Assembly (NCBI GenBank): GCA_945947045.1 | Contig: CAMEXG010000134.1 | Span: 1-5,439 of the forward strand | Source of the DNA: an uncultured Spirochaetales bacterium | Lineage (GTDB): Bacteria > Spirochaetota > Spirochaetia > Sphaerochaetales > Sphaerochaetaceae | DNA length: 5,439 nucleotides | Direction: 5' to 3' | Shown: positions 1-5,400 of the stretch, in pieces | How positions within the stretch are numbered: position 1 is the first letter of the stretch | Layout: every line of letters begins with the position of its first letter | Notes under the pieces: model-generated | Database searches by the model: none | What the model was told of the DNA's origin: nothing | What the model saw: only the letters and a program-made list of their open reading frames with translations | Translations under genes and position numbers: made by a program

Positions 1-1409
1 GCCTTAGCAACTTCTACGCCAAAGATCTGGTCAGCCATGAACTTAGCATCCTTTTCAAGCTGCTTGACTGCTGCCACTACGAATGCATCGCTCTGTGCTG
101 GGTATGTGACTGTTACAACTGATCCGTCGAATGCATACTGGCAAGCTGCTGCCACTGGGTATGCCTTTACAAGAGCTGCTGCCACATAGTCAACGTCAGC
201 CTTTGTTGTTCCAGCAGGAACTGTGATCTCTGCATAATCGCTGTAAGCAACAACGTTAGCTGTGAGGCCGTGTGTTGTAATGATTGTAGCGAATACAGGA
301 GCAACTACTGGAGCTTCAACAACTTCTTCGACAACTGGAGCCTTCTCTTCTGCCTTGAAGAAAGAAGCGAAGACAGAATCGATATAAGATGTGACAGTAT
401 CGTTGAGATAGCTGAGAGCTGTGATAATATCATATGTTGTGATTGTAGGATAGTTGATTACAAGTGTTCCTTCCTCTGGGATGGAATATGTAACATACTG
501 TGCATACTGAGGGAAAGCACTAGCTGCAACAGCAAAACAAGCATCAATATCAGACTTATAAATATAATCAGCTGGGTAAGTAATGACTGTCTTATTTGTA
601 TCAGAATCAACTTTTGCTTCAGCAAGTCCTCTATAGCTGTACCAAGCTATAACTTCACCCTCATCTGTAACTGTGAAAGACTTATCTTCAACAACTGGTG
701 CTTCTTCAACAGGAGCTTCAACAACTTCAGCCTTTGCTGTACCGAAGATCTGGTCTGCAGCCCATTTGACGTCACTTTCAATCTGAGCAACAACTGCTAC
801 GATAACGGCATCGGACTGTGCTGGGTAGCTAAGGTTGAGCTTGTCGCCGTCAAGAGTATAAGTTACAGCACCTGCTTCTGGATATGCTTTGACAAAAGCA
901 CTAGCAATCATCTGTACATCATTTGCAGTTGTTCCAGCTGGAAGTGTGATCTCAGCGTGGTCTGAATAAGCAACAACATTAGCAGACATACCATATGCGC
1001 TGATAATTGTAGAGAATACAGGAACTTCAACAACTGGTTCCTCAACAGGTGCTTCTGCAACTGGTTCTTCTACAACCACTGGTTCCTCTACGACGACTGG
1101 AGTCTCGACAACTGCCGGCTCCTCTGCCTTAGGGGTCTCAACAACTGGTTCAACAACAGGTTCTACAACTGGCTCAACAACTACAGGAGCCGGTTCCGGT
1201 GTAGTCACGACAGGAGTTTCAGCCTTTTTCTCTTCCTGAACTGGTGCTGTTGTGACTGGAGCAGTGGTAGCTGGAGCGGTAGTAGCTGGAGCTGTAGTAG
1301 TTGTTGTTGCAGTTTTGTCAGCCTTCTTACTGCAAACAGTAAAGCTGAAAAGTACAGCAACTACGAGAAGTGCTACGATAGCCCACTTTCCAAAACTCTT
1401 TCTTTTCAT
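1..1409 (-). CDS. Exported Pro/Val/Glu-rich repeat protein, probable lipoprotein (3' end beyond window)
   Basis: I do not recognise this gene. It is open from ATG at 1409 to the window edge (469 full codons). Layout: basic start MKRKSFGKW and hydrophobic core (10-25) ending in FTVC at 23-26, so a signal peptide and possibly a lipidated Cys26, although Val at -1 is atypical; Thr/Ala/Pro linker with TTAP repeats (35-57); acidic Pro-Val-Glu stalk (about 60-130); repeat domain A (131-223), divergent copy B (about 242-352), then A' (372-464), separated by short APVVE linkers. Each domain looks like alternating strands and amphipathic helices. The likely location is outside the inner membrane, on a stalk. 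I chose 1409 because AAGGA lies 10 nt upstream and the signal peptide is then normal; in-frame ATGs at 1433 and 1439 would add 8 or 10 residues. Codon use is strongly biased to GCT/GCA, GTT, ACA and CCA, which suggests high expression. It lies downstream of, and is separately transcribed from, the ribosomal operon. The gene call is secure; lipidation and function are not. Confidence 0.9.
   Translation of the reverse strand, partial: MKRKSFGKWAIVALLVVAVLFSFTVCSKKADKTATTTTTAPATTAPATTAPVTTAPVQEEKKAETPVVTTPEPAPVVVEPVVEPVVEPVVETPKAEEPAVVETPVVVEEPVVVEEPVAEAPVEEPVVEVPVFSTIISAYGMSANVVAYSDHAEITLPAGTTANDVQMIASAFVKAYPEAGAVTYTLDGDKLNLSYPAQSDAVIVAVVAQIESDVKWAADQIFGTAKAEVVEAPVEEAPVVEDKSFTVTDEGEVIAWYSYRGLAEAKVDSDTNKTVITYPADYIYKSDIDACFAVAASAFPQYAQYVTYSIPEEGTLVINYPTITTYDIITALSYLNDTVTSYIDSVFASFFKAEEKAPVVEEVVEAPVVAPVFATIITTHGLTANVVAYSDYAEITVPAGTTKADVDYVAAALVKAYPVAAACQYAFDGSVVTVTYPAQSDAFVVAAVKQLEKDAKFMADQIFGVEVAK
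18..296 (-). repeat. Repeat domain A' (third copy) of the exported protein
   Basis: Residues 372-464, from VFATIITTHG to MADQIFG. It aligns without gaps to copy A over 93 residues; my hand count is 57 identities (about 61%). Invariant blocks are ANVVAYSD, AEIT, PAGTT, VKAYP, YPAQSDA and ADQIFG. The gene continues past the left edge, so further copies may follow. Confidence 0.85.
354..686 (-). repeat. Repeat domain B (middle, divergent copy)
   Basis: Residues about 242-352, starting DKSFTVTDEGEV and ending SVFASFF. It keeps the outline of A and A' (Gly-Leu before the first strand, a VITYPAD strand end in place of EIT-PAG, a helix beginning SDIDA and ending AFP, a strand with LVINYP, then a long helix), but few residues are identical. 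It is richer in Tyr and has one Cys (291). It is either an old duplicate or a partner domain of the same fold; the boundaries are approximate. Confidence 0.6.
741..1019 (-). repeat. Repeat domain A (first copy)
   Basis: Residues 131-223, from VFSTIISAYG to AADQIFG, directly after the Pro-Val-Glu stalk. It is the closest relative of A' (372-464). Similarity is also visible in the DNA, but many third positions differ, so the duplication is not recent or has been kept apart by drift. Confidence 0.85.
1020..1307 (-). repeat. Low-complexity linker and stalk: TTAP repeats then Pro-Val-Glu repeats
   Basis: Codons 35-57 encode a Thr run followed by three TTAP-like units. Codons about 60-130 encode repeated EPVV, ETPVV and EEPVV units with very high acidic and proline content. 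Such segments are normally extended and unstructured, and would hold the repeat domains away from the membrane or across the periplasm. The repeat number could vary between strains by slippage. The plus-strand frame opened by this repeat is a shadow. Confidence 0.85.
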
Positions 1410-1464
1410 TTTGTCGCCATCCTTATTTCCCATTTTCATGAGAACTCTTAATGTTTTATCTTTA

Positions 1465-1493
1465 CGACTCTTCTAGGAAACCTAGCCGAGTTG
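1465..1493 (-). promoter_or_regulatory. Predicted leader hairpin upstream of the repeat-protein gene
   Basis: In the minus-strand RNA, CUAGG and CCUAG pair around a UUU loop. Below them GG faces AA (tandem G-A mismatches), and ACUC pairs with GAGU. The total is 9 Watson-Crick pairs plus two G-A pairs. It ends about 55 nt before ATG 1409 and has no following U-run, so it is not an obvious terminator. It could stabilise the mRNA or bind a regulator. Confidence 0.4.
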
Positions 1494-1552
1494 AGACATG
1501 CACTCTTCGTACAAGCCTCACCAATTCCCAATCCCCCAAACGGAAGAATTTC

Positions 1553-1580
1553 TTGATTGCAGACAAGGATCCACAATCAA
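1553..1580. repeat. Perfect 7-bp inverted repeat TTGATTG-N14-CAATCAA
   Basis: The two arms at 1553-1559 and 1574-1580 are exact reverse complements, and their centres are 21 bp apart (two helical turns). That geometry suits a dimeric DNA-binding protein, so this may be an operator. A chance occurrence in AT-rich DNA cannot be excluded. Confidence 0.35.
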
Positions 1581-1603
1581 AACAGATACACTGTCCTTCA
1601 ACG

Positions 1604-1609
1604 ATTATG
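1604..1609 (-). promoter_or_regulatory. Weak candidate extended -10 (TGTCATAAT) for the repeat-protein gene
   Basis: On the minus strand CATAAT (5 of 6 to TATAAT) is preceded by TG plus one base, the extended -10 arrangement. No good -35 lies 16-18 bp upstream. It would give a leader of roughly 185 nt that includes the inverted repeat and the hairpin. This is the best of several poor candidates. Confidence 0.25.
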
Positions 1610-1780
1610 ACACAGAAAGCAAAAAACGTGAAACGAAATTCTAAACGAATTATGCTTTTTATCCCCTAATTACGGTGTAGTTTTTGTGTAGTCTATCAGA
1701 GAAAACAATAAAAGAGACGAAAGTTACAGAAATAAATGAAAAAACACAAATTTTTCAAATATTTTTTACCACTTCTCTAC

Positions 1781-1817
1781 ACGATAAAATAAACCCTCCA
1801 CTTATTAAAGCGAAGGG
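1781..1817 (-). terminator. Intrinsic terminator of the ffh-rplS operon
   Basis: The minus-strand RNA forms a 10-bp stem, CCCUUCGCUU with AAGUGGAGGG, around a UAAU loop. It contains two G-U pairs and is followed by UUUAUUUUAU. In the plus-strand RNA the same two positions become C-A mismatches, so the structure is oriented to stop minus-strand transcription. It lies 23 bp after the rplS stop codon. Confidence 0.85.
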
Positions 1818-1840
1818 CATTTTTTGAATAACAAATGGGA

Positions 1841-2197
1841 TCAGCCATTCTTCTTGACAATAAGTTCCTTGACCTTTGCAGCCTTTCCAACTCTTGAGCG
1901 GAGGTAGTAGAGCTTTGCTCTTCTGACACGACCTCTTCTGACAACTTCGATCTTCTCGATTCTTGGAGAGTGCATTGGGAAAATTCTTTCAACACCAACA
2001 CCGTAGCTGATCTTTCTGACTGTGAAAGTCTTTCTGATGCCACTGTTGTTCTTAGCAATTACAATGCCTTCGAATACCTGAACTCTTTCTGTTGTTCCTT
2101 CAACAATCTTGAAGAAAACTTTAACTGTATCACCAACACTGAAATTTTCAGCATTCTCTTTGATCTGCTTAGCTTCAATCGCTCTAATGATGTCCAT
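1841..2197 (-). CDS. rplS: 50S ribosomal protein L19
   Basis: L19 is a structural protein of the large subunit and lies at the 30S-50S interface (bridges B6/B8). The 118-residue product matches the family from end to end: DIIRAIEAKQIK at the start, VGDTVKVFFKIVEG (21-34), ERVQVFEGIVIA (38-49), the hallmark RKTFTVRKISYGVGVERIFPMHSPRIEKIEVVRRG (55-89) and the basic end VRRAKLYYLRSRVGKAA (91-107). Length is usual (about 115-120). The start at 2197 has GAGGA 8 nt upstream; the in-frame ATG at 2203 would leave only 2 nt, so I prefer 2197 (the alternative adds Met-Ile). It overlaps the end of trmD by 14 bp, so translation is probably coupled, and it is the last gene before the terminator. Confidence 0.96.
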   Translation of the reverse strand: MDIIRAIEAKQIKENAENFSVGDTVKVFFKIVEGTTERVQVFEGIVIAKNNSGIRKTFTVRKISYGVGVERIFPMHSPRIEKIEVVRRGRVRRAKLYYLRSRVGKAAKVKELIVKKNG

Positions 2198-2930
2198 AAT
2201 CATCGTCCTCTACTTTACTTATAATTTTCAAAAAATTCTGTCGCTCCTTTATGCTGAGAGAGGCATGCGAGAGCAGATCTGGCCGGTTGAGCAGCGTTTT
2301 TTCCAGCCGTTTACAATCGCGCCATTCGGTAATATGGCGATGATTGCCCGATAATAATACACTAGGCACATCTTTATTGCAATAGGTTGCGGGCCTAGTA
2401 TATTGAGGATATTCCAAAAGTCCTGAATTAAAACTCTCATCTTCAAGACTTTCACTTGTTATCACTCCATCAATAAGTCTAAATAGAGCATCTATTATTA
2501 CTATTGTAGATGTCTCACCAGAAGAGAGAACATAGTCTCCTATGGTTATTTCATCTGTGACATAATCATCTATCACCCTTTGGTCTATTCCCTCATAGTG
2601 ACCACAGATGAAATAAAGTTCTTCTTCTTTTGATAAATCGGAAGCATAACTCTCTGTAAATTGTTTTCCACTGGGAGTTGGAAAAACTACCCTCTTTCCT
2701 TTTGCTCCACTTTCATCCAGAGCTTTAGCCAGCGGTTCAGGCATAATAACCATGCCTGCTCCTCCTCCAAAAGGCTCATCGTCTGCTTTTTGGTGAACAC
2801 CGGATGCATATGAACGGAAGTTTATAATGTTATATTGTACAAGTCCCTTTTCAACAGCCCTCTTCATAATAGAAGACTTGAAAAAAGGCTCTACCATTTC
2901 AGGAAAAAGAGTAAAAATTGTAATCTTCAT
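2184..2930 (-). CDS. trmD: tRNA (guanine-N1-)-methyltransferase TrmD
   Basis: TrmD is a cytoplasmic SPOUT-class enzyme that uses S-adenosylmethionine to form m1G at position 37 of tRNAs reading CNN codons and tRNA-Pro, preventing +1 frameshifting. It has 248 residues, a normal length. Visible signatures: MKITIFTLFPEMVEPFF at the start, DEPFGGGAGMVI (51-62), the knot segments FICGHYEGIDQRVID (107-121) and ITIGDYVLSSGET (128-140), then RLIDGV (151-156), GLLEYPQYTRP (170-180), VPSVLLSGNH (189-197) and W203. Two points differ from the enteric and Bacillus pattern. The usual LSGGE or LTGGE is LSSGE (Ser137), and the Asp just before SF (catalytic Asp169 in H. influenzae numbering) is Glu165, with Asp164 next to it in a loop one residue shorter. 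The gene starts 2 bp after rimM and overlaps rplS by 14 bp. I expect an active enzyme. Confidence 0.97.
   Translation of the reverse strand: MKITIFTLFPEMVEPFFKSSIMKRAVEKGLVQYNIINFRSYASGVHQKADDEPFGGGAGMVIMPEPLAKALDESGAKGKRVVFPTPSGKQFTESYASDLSKEEELYFICGHYEGIDQRVIDDYVTDEITIGDYVLSSGETSTIVIIDALFRLIDGVITSESLEDESFNSGLLEYPQYTRPATYCNKDVPSVLLSGNHRHITEWRDCKRLEKTLLNRPDLLSHASLSIKERQNFLKIISKVEDDDYGHH
2206..2210 (-). promoter_or_regulatory. Ribosome binding site of rplS, inside trmD
   Basis: The minus strand reads GAGGA, 8 nt before ATG 2197 and 2 nt before ATG 2203. The spacing favours the inner start. The site lies within the last codons of trmD, so a ribosome ending trmD would pass over it and open the rplS start. 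Confidence 0.6.
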
Positions 2931-2932
2931 CT

Positions 2933-3445
2933 CTATTCCAACAAATAAGGGGCTTCAAGCACCAGTGTATTGCCATCAATATCGATGGAGCTGACATAGA
3001 CAGGAAGATTTGGTACCAAGTATAGTTTTCCGTCACTATCTTTTCTGACAGAAAGCATCAATGCCTGAGCACCTTCAATTGTATCTTCCACAACTCCTAC
3101 CCTTTTACCATCACAGAGAACTTCCATTCCATATAGATCAGCTACATAGTACTCACCTTTTTTTAGCTTTGGTGCAGCTTCTCTAGGAATATAGATGACA
3201 GATTGGGAAAGATTCCTCGCTTTTTCAGGAGTAGAATAATCCTTGAAACGCATTAGAAAGAGTTCGCCGTCGCTTCTAATAGAATCGATTTCAAGACAAA
3301 GCTCCTTGCCGTCTTTAGTAGTCAACTTACATGATTTTAGTTTTTTTAGATGTTTATACTCTCCAGAAAGAGAATAAACCCTCAAAAAACCATCAACACC
3401 ATGGGTTTTACCTACTTTTGCCGATGCAAGGAGCATTGCTTTCAT
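2933..3445 (-). CDS. rimM: 16S rRNA processing / 30S maturation factor RimM
   Basis: RimM binds S19 and helps assemble the head of the 30S subunit and process 16S rRNA. The 170 residues fit the family. The N-terminal barrel begins LLASAKVGKTHGVDGFLRVYSLSGE (5-29, with the G-THG-GE/D-type signature) and continues to LFLMRFKDYSTPEKARNL (62-79). The C-terminal PRC-barrel begins GEYYVADLYGMEV (97-109) and runs through GVVEDTIEGAQALMLSV to LVPNLPVYVSSID (143-155) and the closing LLE. The Tyr-Tyr pair that contacts S19 in studied homologues is present at 99-100. The ATG overlaps the khpA stop by one base (TAATG), with GGAG 11 nt upstream, so translation is probably coupled to khpA. Similarity is lower than for its neighbours, as is usual for RimM. 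Confidence 0.95.
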   Translation of the reverse strand: MKAMLLASAKVGKTHGVDGFLRVYSLSGEYKHLKKLKSCKLTTKDGKELCLEIDSIRSDGELFLMRFKDYSTPEKARNLSQSVIYIPREAAPKLKKGEYYVADLYGMEVLCDGKRVGVVEDTIEGAQALMLSVRKDSDGKLYLVPNLPVYVSSIDIDGNTLVLEAPYLLE

Positions 3446-3678
3446 TAGTCAAGAATCTCCAAAGAGGCACGCTTGCCGTCACGTGTTGCAGAAGCGGAAA
3501 GGATAGTCCTGATTGCTTTTGCAATACGTCCCTGCTTGCCGATCACTTTACCTACATCTTCCTGAGCTACTTTTAGTTCAAGAATTGTAGACTTTTCGCC
3601 TTCAATAACATTGACACTCACCTCATCGGGAGCATCTACAAGGCTCTTGACCACAAACTCTACTAATTCCTTTTCCAT
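3445..3678 (-). CDS. khpA: Small KH-domain RNA-binding protein KhpA
   Basis: This is a 77-residue single KH-domain protein of the KhpA/YlqC family. Homologues bind RNA, often with KhpB (Jag/EloR), and affect cell elongation and small-RNA biology in Firmicutes; the role in other phyla is less clear. The start MEKELVEFVVKSLVD is the family opening. ILELKVAQEDVGKVIGKQGRIAKAIRTILSA (32-62) contains the KH fold with the RNA-binding loop GKQG at 47-50, and the end is SLEILD. AAAGGAG lies 5 nt before the ATG, the strongest ribosome binding site of the operon. The position between rpsP and rimM is the conserved one for this family. Older annotations call it UPF0109. Confidence 0.94.
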   Translation of the reverse strand: MEKELVEFVVKSLVDAPDEVSVNVIEGEKSTILELKVAQEDVGKVIGKQGRIAKAIRTILSASATRDGKRASLEILD

Positions 3679-3700
3679 CTCGACTCCTTTCAGGGATTAA

Positions 3701-3961
3701 TCAGCCCTGCTTTCTGTCGAGTGAAATTCCTTTTCCATTGAGAAGGCTCTTGACTGTAGGTGTAACTACGACACCCTTCTGAATCCATGCCTTGACCTTA
3801 GCGTCATCAAGTGTAACTTGATTCTCGCTTTCTACCGGGCGATATGATCCGACTTCATCAATTGTCTTAGAAGTTGCTGCGATTCTGTTGTCCTGCACTA
3901 CGATCCTGTAATAAGGTCTCTTCTTTGTGCCCATTCTCTTGAGTCTCATTGTTGTGCTCAC
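3701..3961 (-). CDS. rpsP: 30S ribosomal protein S16
   Basis: S16 is an early-binding small-subunit protein that stabilises the 5' domain of 16S rRNA. The family signature MRLKRMGTKKRPYYRIVVQDNR is at 5-26, followed by IDEVGSYRPVES (34-45) and VKAWIQKGVVVTPTVKSLL (55-73). The length of 86 residues is normal. The start is GTG at 3961: AAGGAG lies exactly 7 nt upstream, and the resulting M-S-T-T-MRLKR matches the usual M-x-V-x-IRLKR register. A longer reading from ATG at 4000 would add 13 residues foreign to S16 and overlap ffh; a start at the internal ATG 3949 would cut the first strand short. It follows ffh by 28 bp and precedes khpA by 22 bp. Confidence 0.96.
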   Translation of the reverse strand: MSTTMRLKRMGTKKRPYYRIVVQDNRIAATSKTIDEVGSYRPVESENQVTLDDAKVKAWIQKGVVVTPTVKSLLNGKGISLDRKQG

Positions 3962-3968
3962 GGTTATT

Positions 3969-3974
3969 CTCCTT
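3969..3974 (-). promoter_or_regulatory. Ribosome binding site AAGGAG that fixes the GTG start of rpsP
   Basis: The minus strand reads AAGGAG followed by 7 nt and GTG, the ideal spacing. No comparable site precedes the in-frame ATGs at 4000 or 3949. It lies in the 28-bp gap after the ffh stop. Confidence 0.85.
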
Positions 3975-3989
3975 ATACTACATGAAGGC

Positions 3990-5327
3990 TCACATGCCAA
4001 ATTGCTTCATCATCTGAGCCTGTAATTTCTTATTTCCTGCAAGCTTCTTCATCAAAAGCTTACTCTTTTCAAATTTCTTCAAAAGACGATTTACTTCAGC
4101 AACGCTTGTTCCGCTACCTTTAGCTATTCTCTTTCTTCTTGACGGTCCGATAATTCTATAGTTTGATCTTTCAAACTTTGTCATAGATCTGATGATGGCC
4201 TTCTCTCTTTCCAGTTCTTTGAGATTAATGTCATCTTCAGAAATATTACCCTTGGCTCCTGGTATCATTTCAATCAACTTATCAACACTTCCCATCTTGT
4301 TCATGTTTTCAAGCTGATCAAGATAATCCTGAAGATCGAAGGTATTCTTCTCCATCTTCTTCTGGAGTTTCTCTGCCTCTTTCTGATCGAAAGCCTCCTG
4401 AGCCTTCTCGACAAGAGACACAACATCACCCATTCCAAGAATTCTAGAAGCGATACGCTCAGGATAGAAAGGATCAAGATCCTCCATCTTTTCGCCTACA
4501 CCGATAAACTTGATAGGCTTACCGACGACACTTCTCAGGGATAGAGCTGCACCGCCACGAGTGTCGGAGTCGAACTTTGTAAGGATGACACCTGTAATGC
4601 CCACCTTTTCATCAAACTCTTTGGCAATGTCCACCGCACTCTGTCCTGTCATGGCATCGGCTACAAAGAGGCACTCGTCAGGGCGAGATACTTTTGCTAC
4701 TCTCTGTATCTCTTCCATCAGTTCCTGATCAAGGTGCATACGGCCGGAGGTATCGATGATGACTGTATCGAACATTTCCCTCTTCGCCTTGTCGATGGCT
4801 TTTTCAGCCACCTTGGCTCGACTTCCTTCTCCAGGAAGGACAAAGACAGGGACTCCGACTTTTTCACCCAGGACTTGAAGCTGTGTAATAGCTGCAGGAC
4901 GAACAAGGTCCGCTGCAACCATCATCACTTTTCTACCCTCTTTTTTGAGTCTATATGCAAGCTTGTGGGATGCCGTGGTCTTACCTGAACCTTGAAGACC
5001 CATCATCAAGATTACAGTAGTGGCATCCTTTCCCTTCAGCTTAAGCTTGGTCTCATCCTCGCTTGAACCAAGAAGAGAAACCATCTTGTCATATACAATC
5101 TTTGTAAACTGTTGGCCAGGATTAACAGAGTTAAGTACTTTCTCTCCCAAAGATTCATCGATAGTCGAGTTGACGAATCTTCTGACGACTCTAAGATTGA
5201 CATCCGCATCAAGGAGGGCTTCCTTGATTTCATCTACTGCATCTCTAATGTTCTTTTCAGAAATCTTCCCCTTACCGGAGAGACTTCTCATTATTCCTGT
5301 GAACTTACTACTAATACTGTCAAACAT
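3990..5327 (-). CDS. ffh: Signal recognition particle GTPase Ffh (SRP54)
   Basis: Ffh with 4.5S RNA binds signal sequences on ribosomes and delivers them to FtsY at the membrane. The 445 residues are full length. The helical N domain spans about 1-90 (ALLDADVNLRVV). The G domain has the P-loop GLQGSGKTT (110-118), the insertion box start ADLVRPAAITQLQ (139-151), DTSGR (192-196), TKFDSDTRGGAALS (250-263), GVGEK (276-280) and the closing RILGMGDVVSLVEKAQ (295-310). The M domain has the 4.5S RNA-binding motif SRRKRIAKGSGTSVAEVNRLLKKF (396-419). Compared with E. coli-type Ffh, DTAGR is DTSGR and TKLDGDARGG is TKFDSDTRGG; both are conservative. The M domain has rather few methionines, and hydrophobic residues fill in. 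The ATG has GGAAGA 4 nt upstream. It is the first gene of the operon, about 25 nt from the predicted transcription start, and ends 28 bp before rpsP. Confidence 0.98.
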   Translation of the reverse strand: MFDSISSKFTGIMRSLSGKGKISEKNIRDAVDEIKEALLDADVNLRVVRRFVNSTIDESLGEKVLNSVNPGQQFTKIVYDKMVSLLGSSEDETKLKLKGKDATTVILMMGLQGSGKTTASHKLAYRLKKEGRKVMMVAADLVRPAAITQLQVLGEKVGVPVFVLPGEGSRAKVAEKAIDKAKREMFDTVIIDTSGRMHLDQELMEEIQRVAKVSRPDECLFVADAMTGQSAVDIAKEFDEKVGITGVILTKFDSDTRGGAALSLRSVVGKPIKFIGVGEKMEDLDPFYPERIASRILGMGDVVSLVEKAQEAFDQKEAEKLQKKMEKNTFDLQDYLDQLENMNKMGSVDKLIEMIPGAKGNISEDDINLKELEREKAIIRSMTKFERSNYRIIGPSRRKRIAKGSGTSVAEVNRLLKKFEKSKLLMKKLAGNKKLQAQMMKQFGM

Positions 5328-5359
5328 TTCGTCTTCCGAAAAATAAACTCCAAGTAAAA

Positions 5360-5389
5360 CTTATACAGTAAAACTATGTTGTTGGTCAA
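5360..5389 (-). promoter_or_regulatory. Sigma70-type promoter of the ffh-rplS operon
   Basis: On the minus strand the -35 TTGACC (5384-5389, 5 of 6 to consensus) and -10 TATAAG (5360-5365, 5 of 6) are separated by 18 bp. The expected start is near 5353, which leaves a leader of about 25 nt, just enough for the ffh ribosome binding site. No other promoter of this quality was seen in the operon. Confidence 0.7.
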
Positions 5390-5400
5390 CGTACAAGAAT

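Larger units (their letters stand above)
1410..1780. other. Intergenic/leader region without a convincing gene
   Basis: This 371-bp stretch lies between the ribosomal operon terminator and the repeat-protein start. It is AT-rich, especially 1681-1780. It holds a hairpin (1465-1493), a 7-bp inverted repeat with 14-bp spacing (1553-1580), two AAACGAA direct repeats (1631-1637, 1643-1649), and two GTGTAG copies (1675-1680, 1686-1691). The promoter of the repeat-protein gene must be here unless it is made by read-through; only a weak candidate was found. Short open frames exist on both strands but none has a good start. Confidence 0.6.

Noticed and set aside
270..965. 231-codon open frame on the plus strand, rich in Cys, Ser and Asn
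   Set aside because: It lies opposite the repeat protein, and its length comes from that gene's biased codons. The composition is not protein-like, and domain similarity and codon bias both support the minus strand.
1567..1572. GGATCC palindrome within the TTGATTG inverted repeat
   Set aside because: It is off-centre with respect to the repeat and is a common six-base sequence.
1451..1669. 72-codon plus-strand frame in the intergenic region
   Set aside because: It has no ribosome binding site, no recognisable motif and a Lys/Ser/Thr-rich random-like composition. It sits over the leader signals of the minus-strand gene.
1777..2058. 93-codon minus-strand frame overlapping rplS
   Set aside because: It is an alternative frame of L19 and runs through the operon terminator. 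L19 is unmistakable in the other frame.
3962..4000. Longer S16 start at ATG 4000
   Set aside because: The added 13 residues do not belong to S16 and overlap the ffh stop; AAGGAG is correctly placed for GTG 3961.
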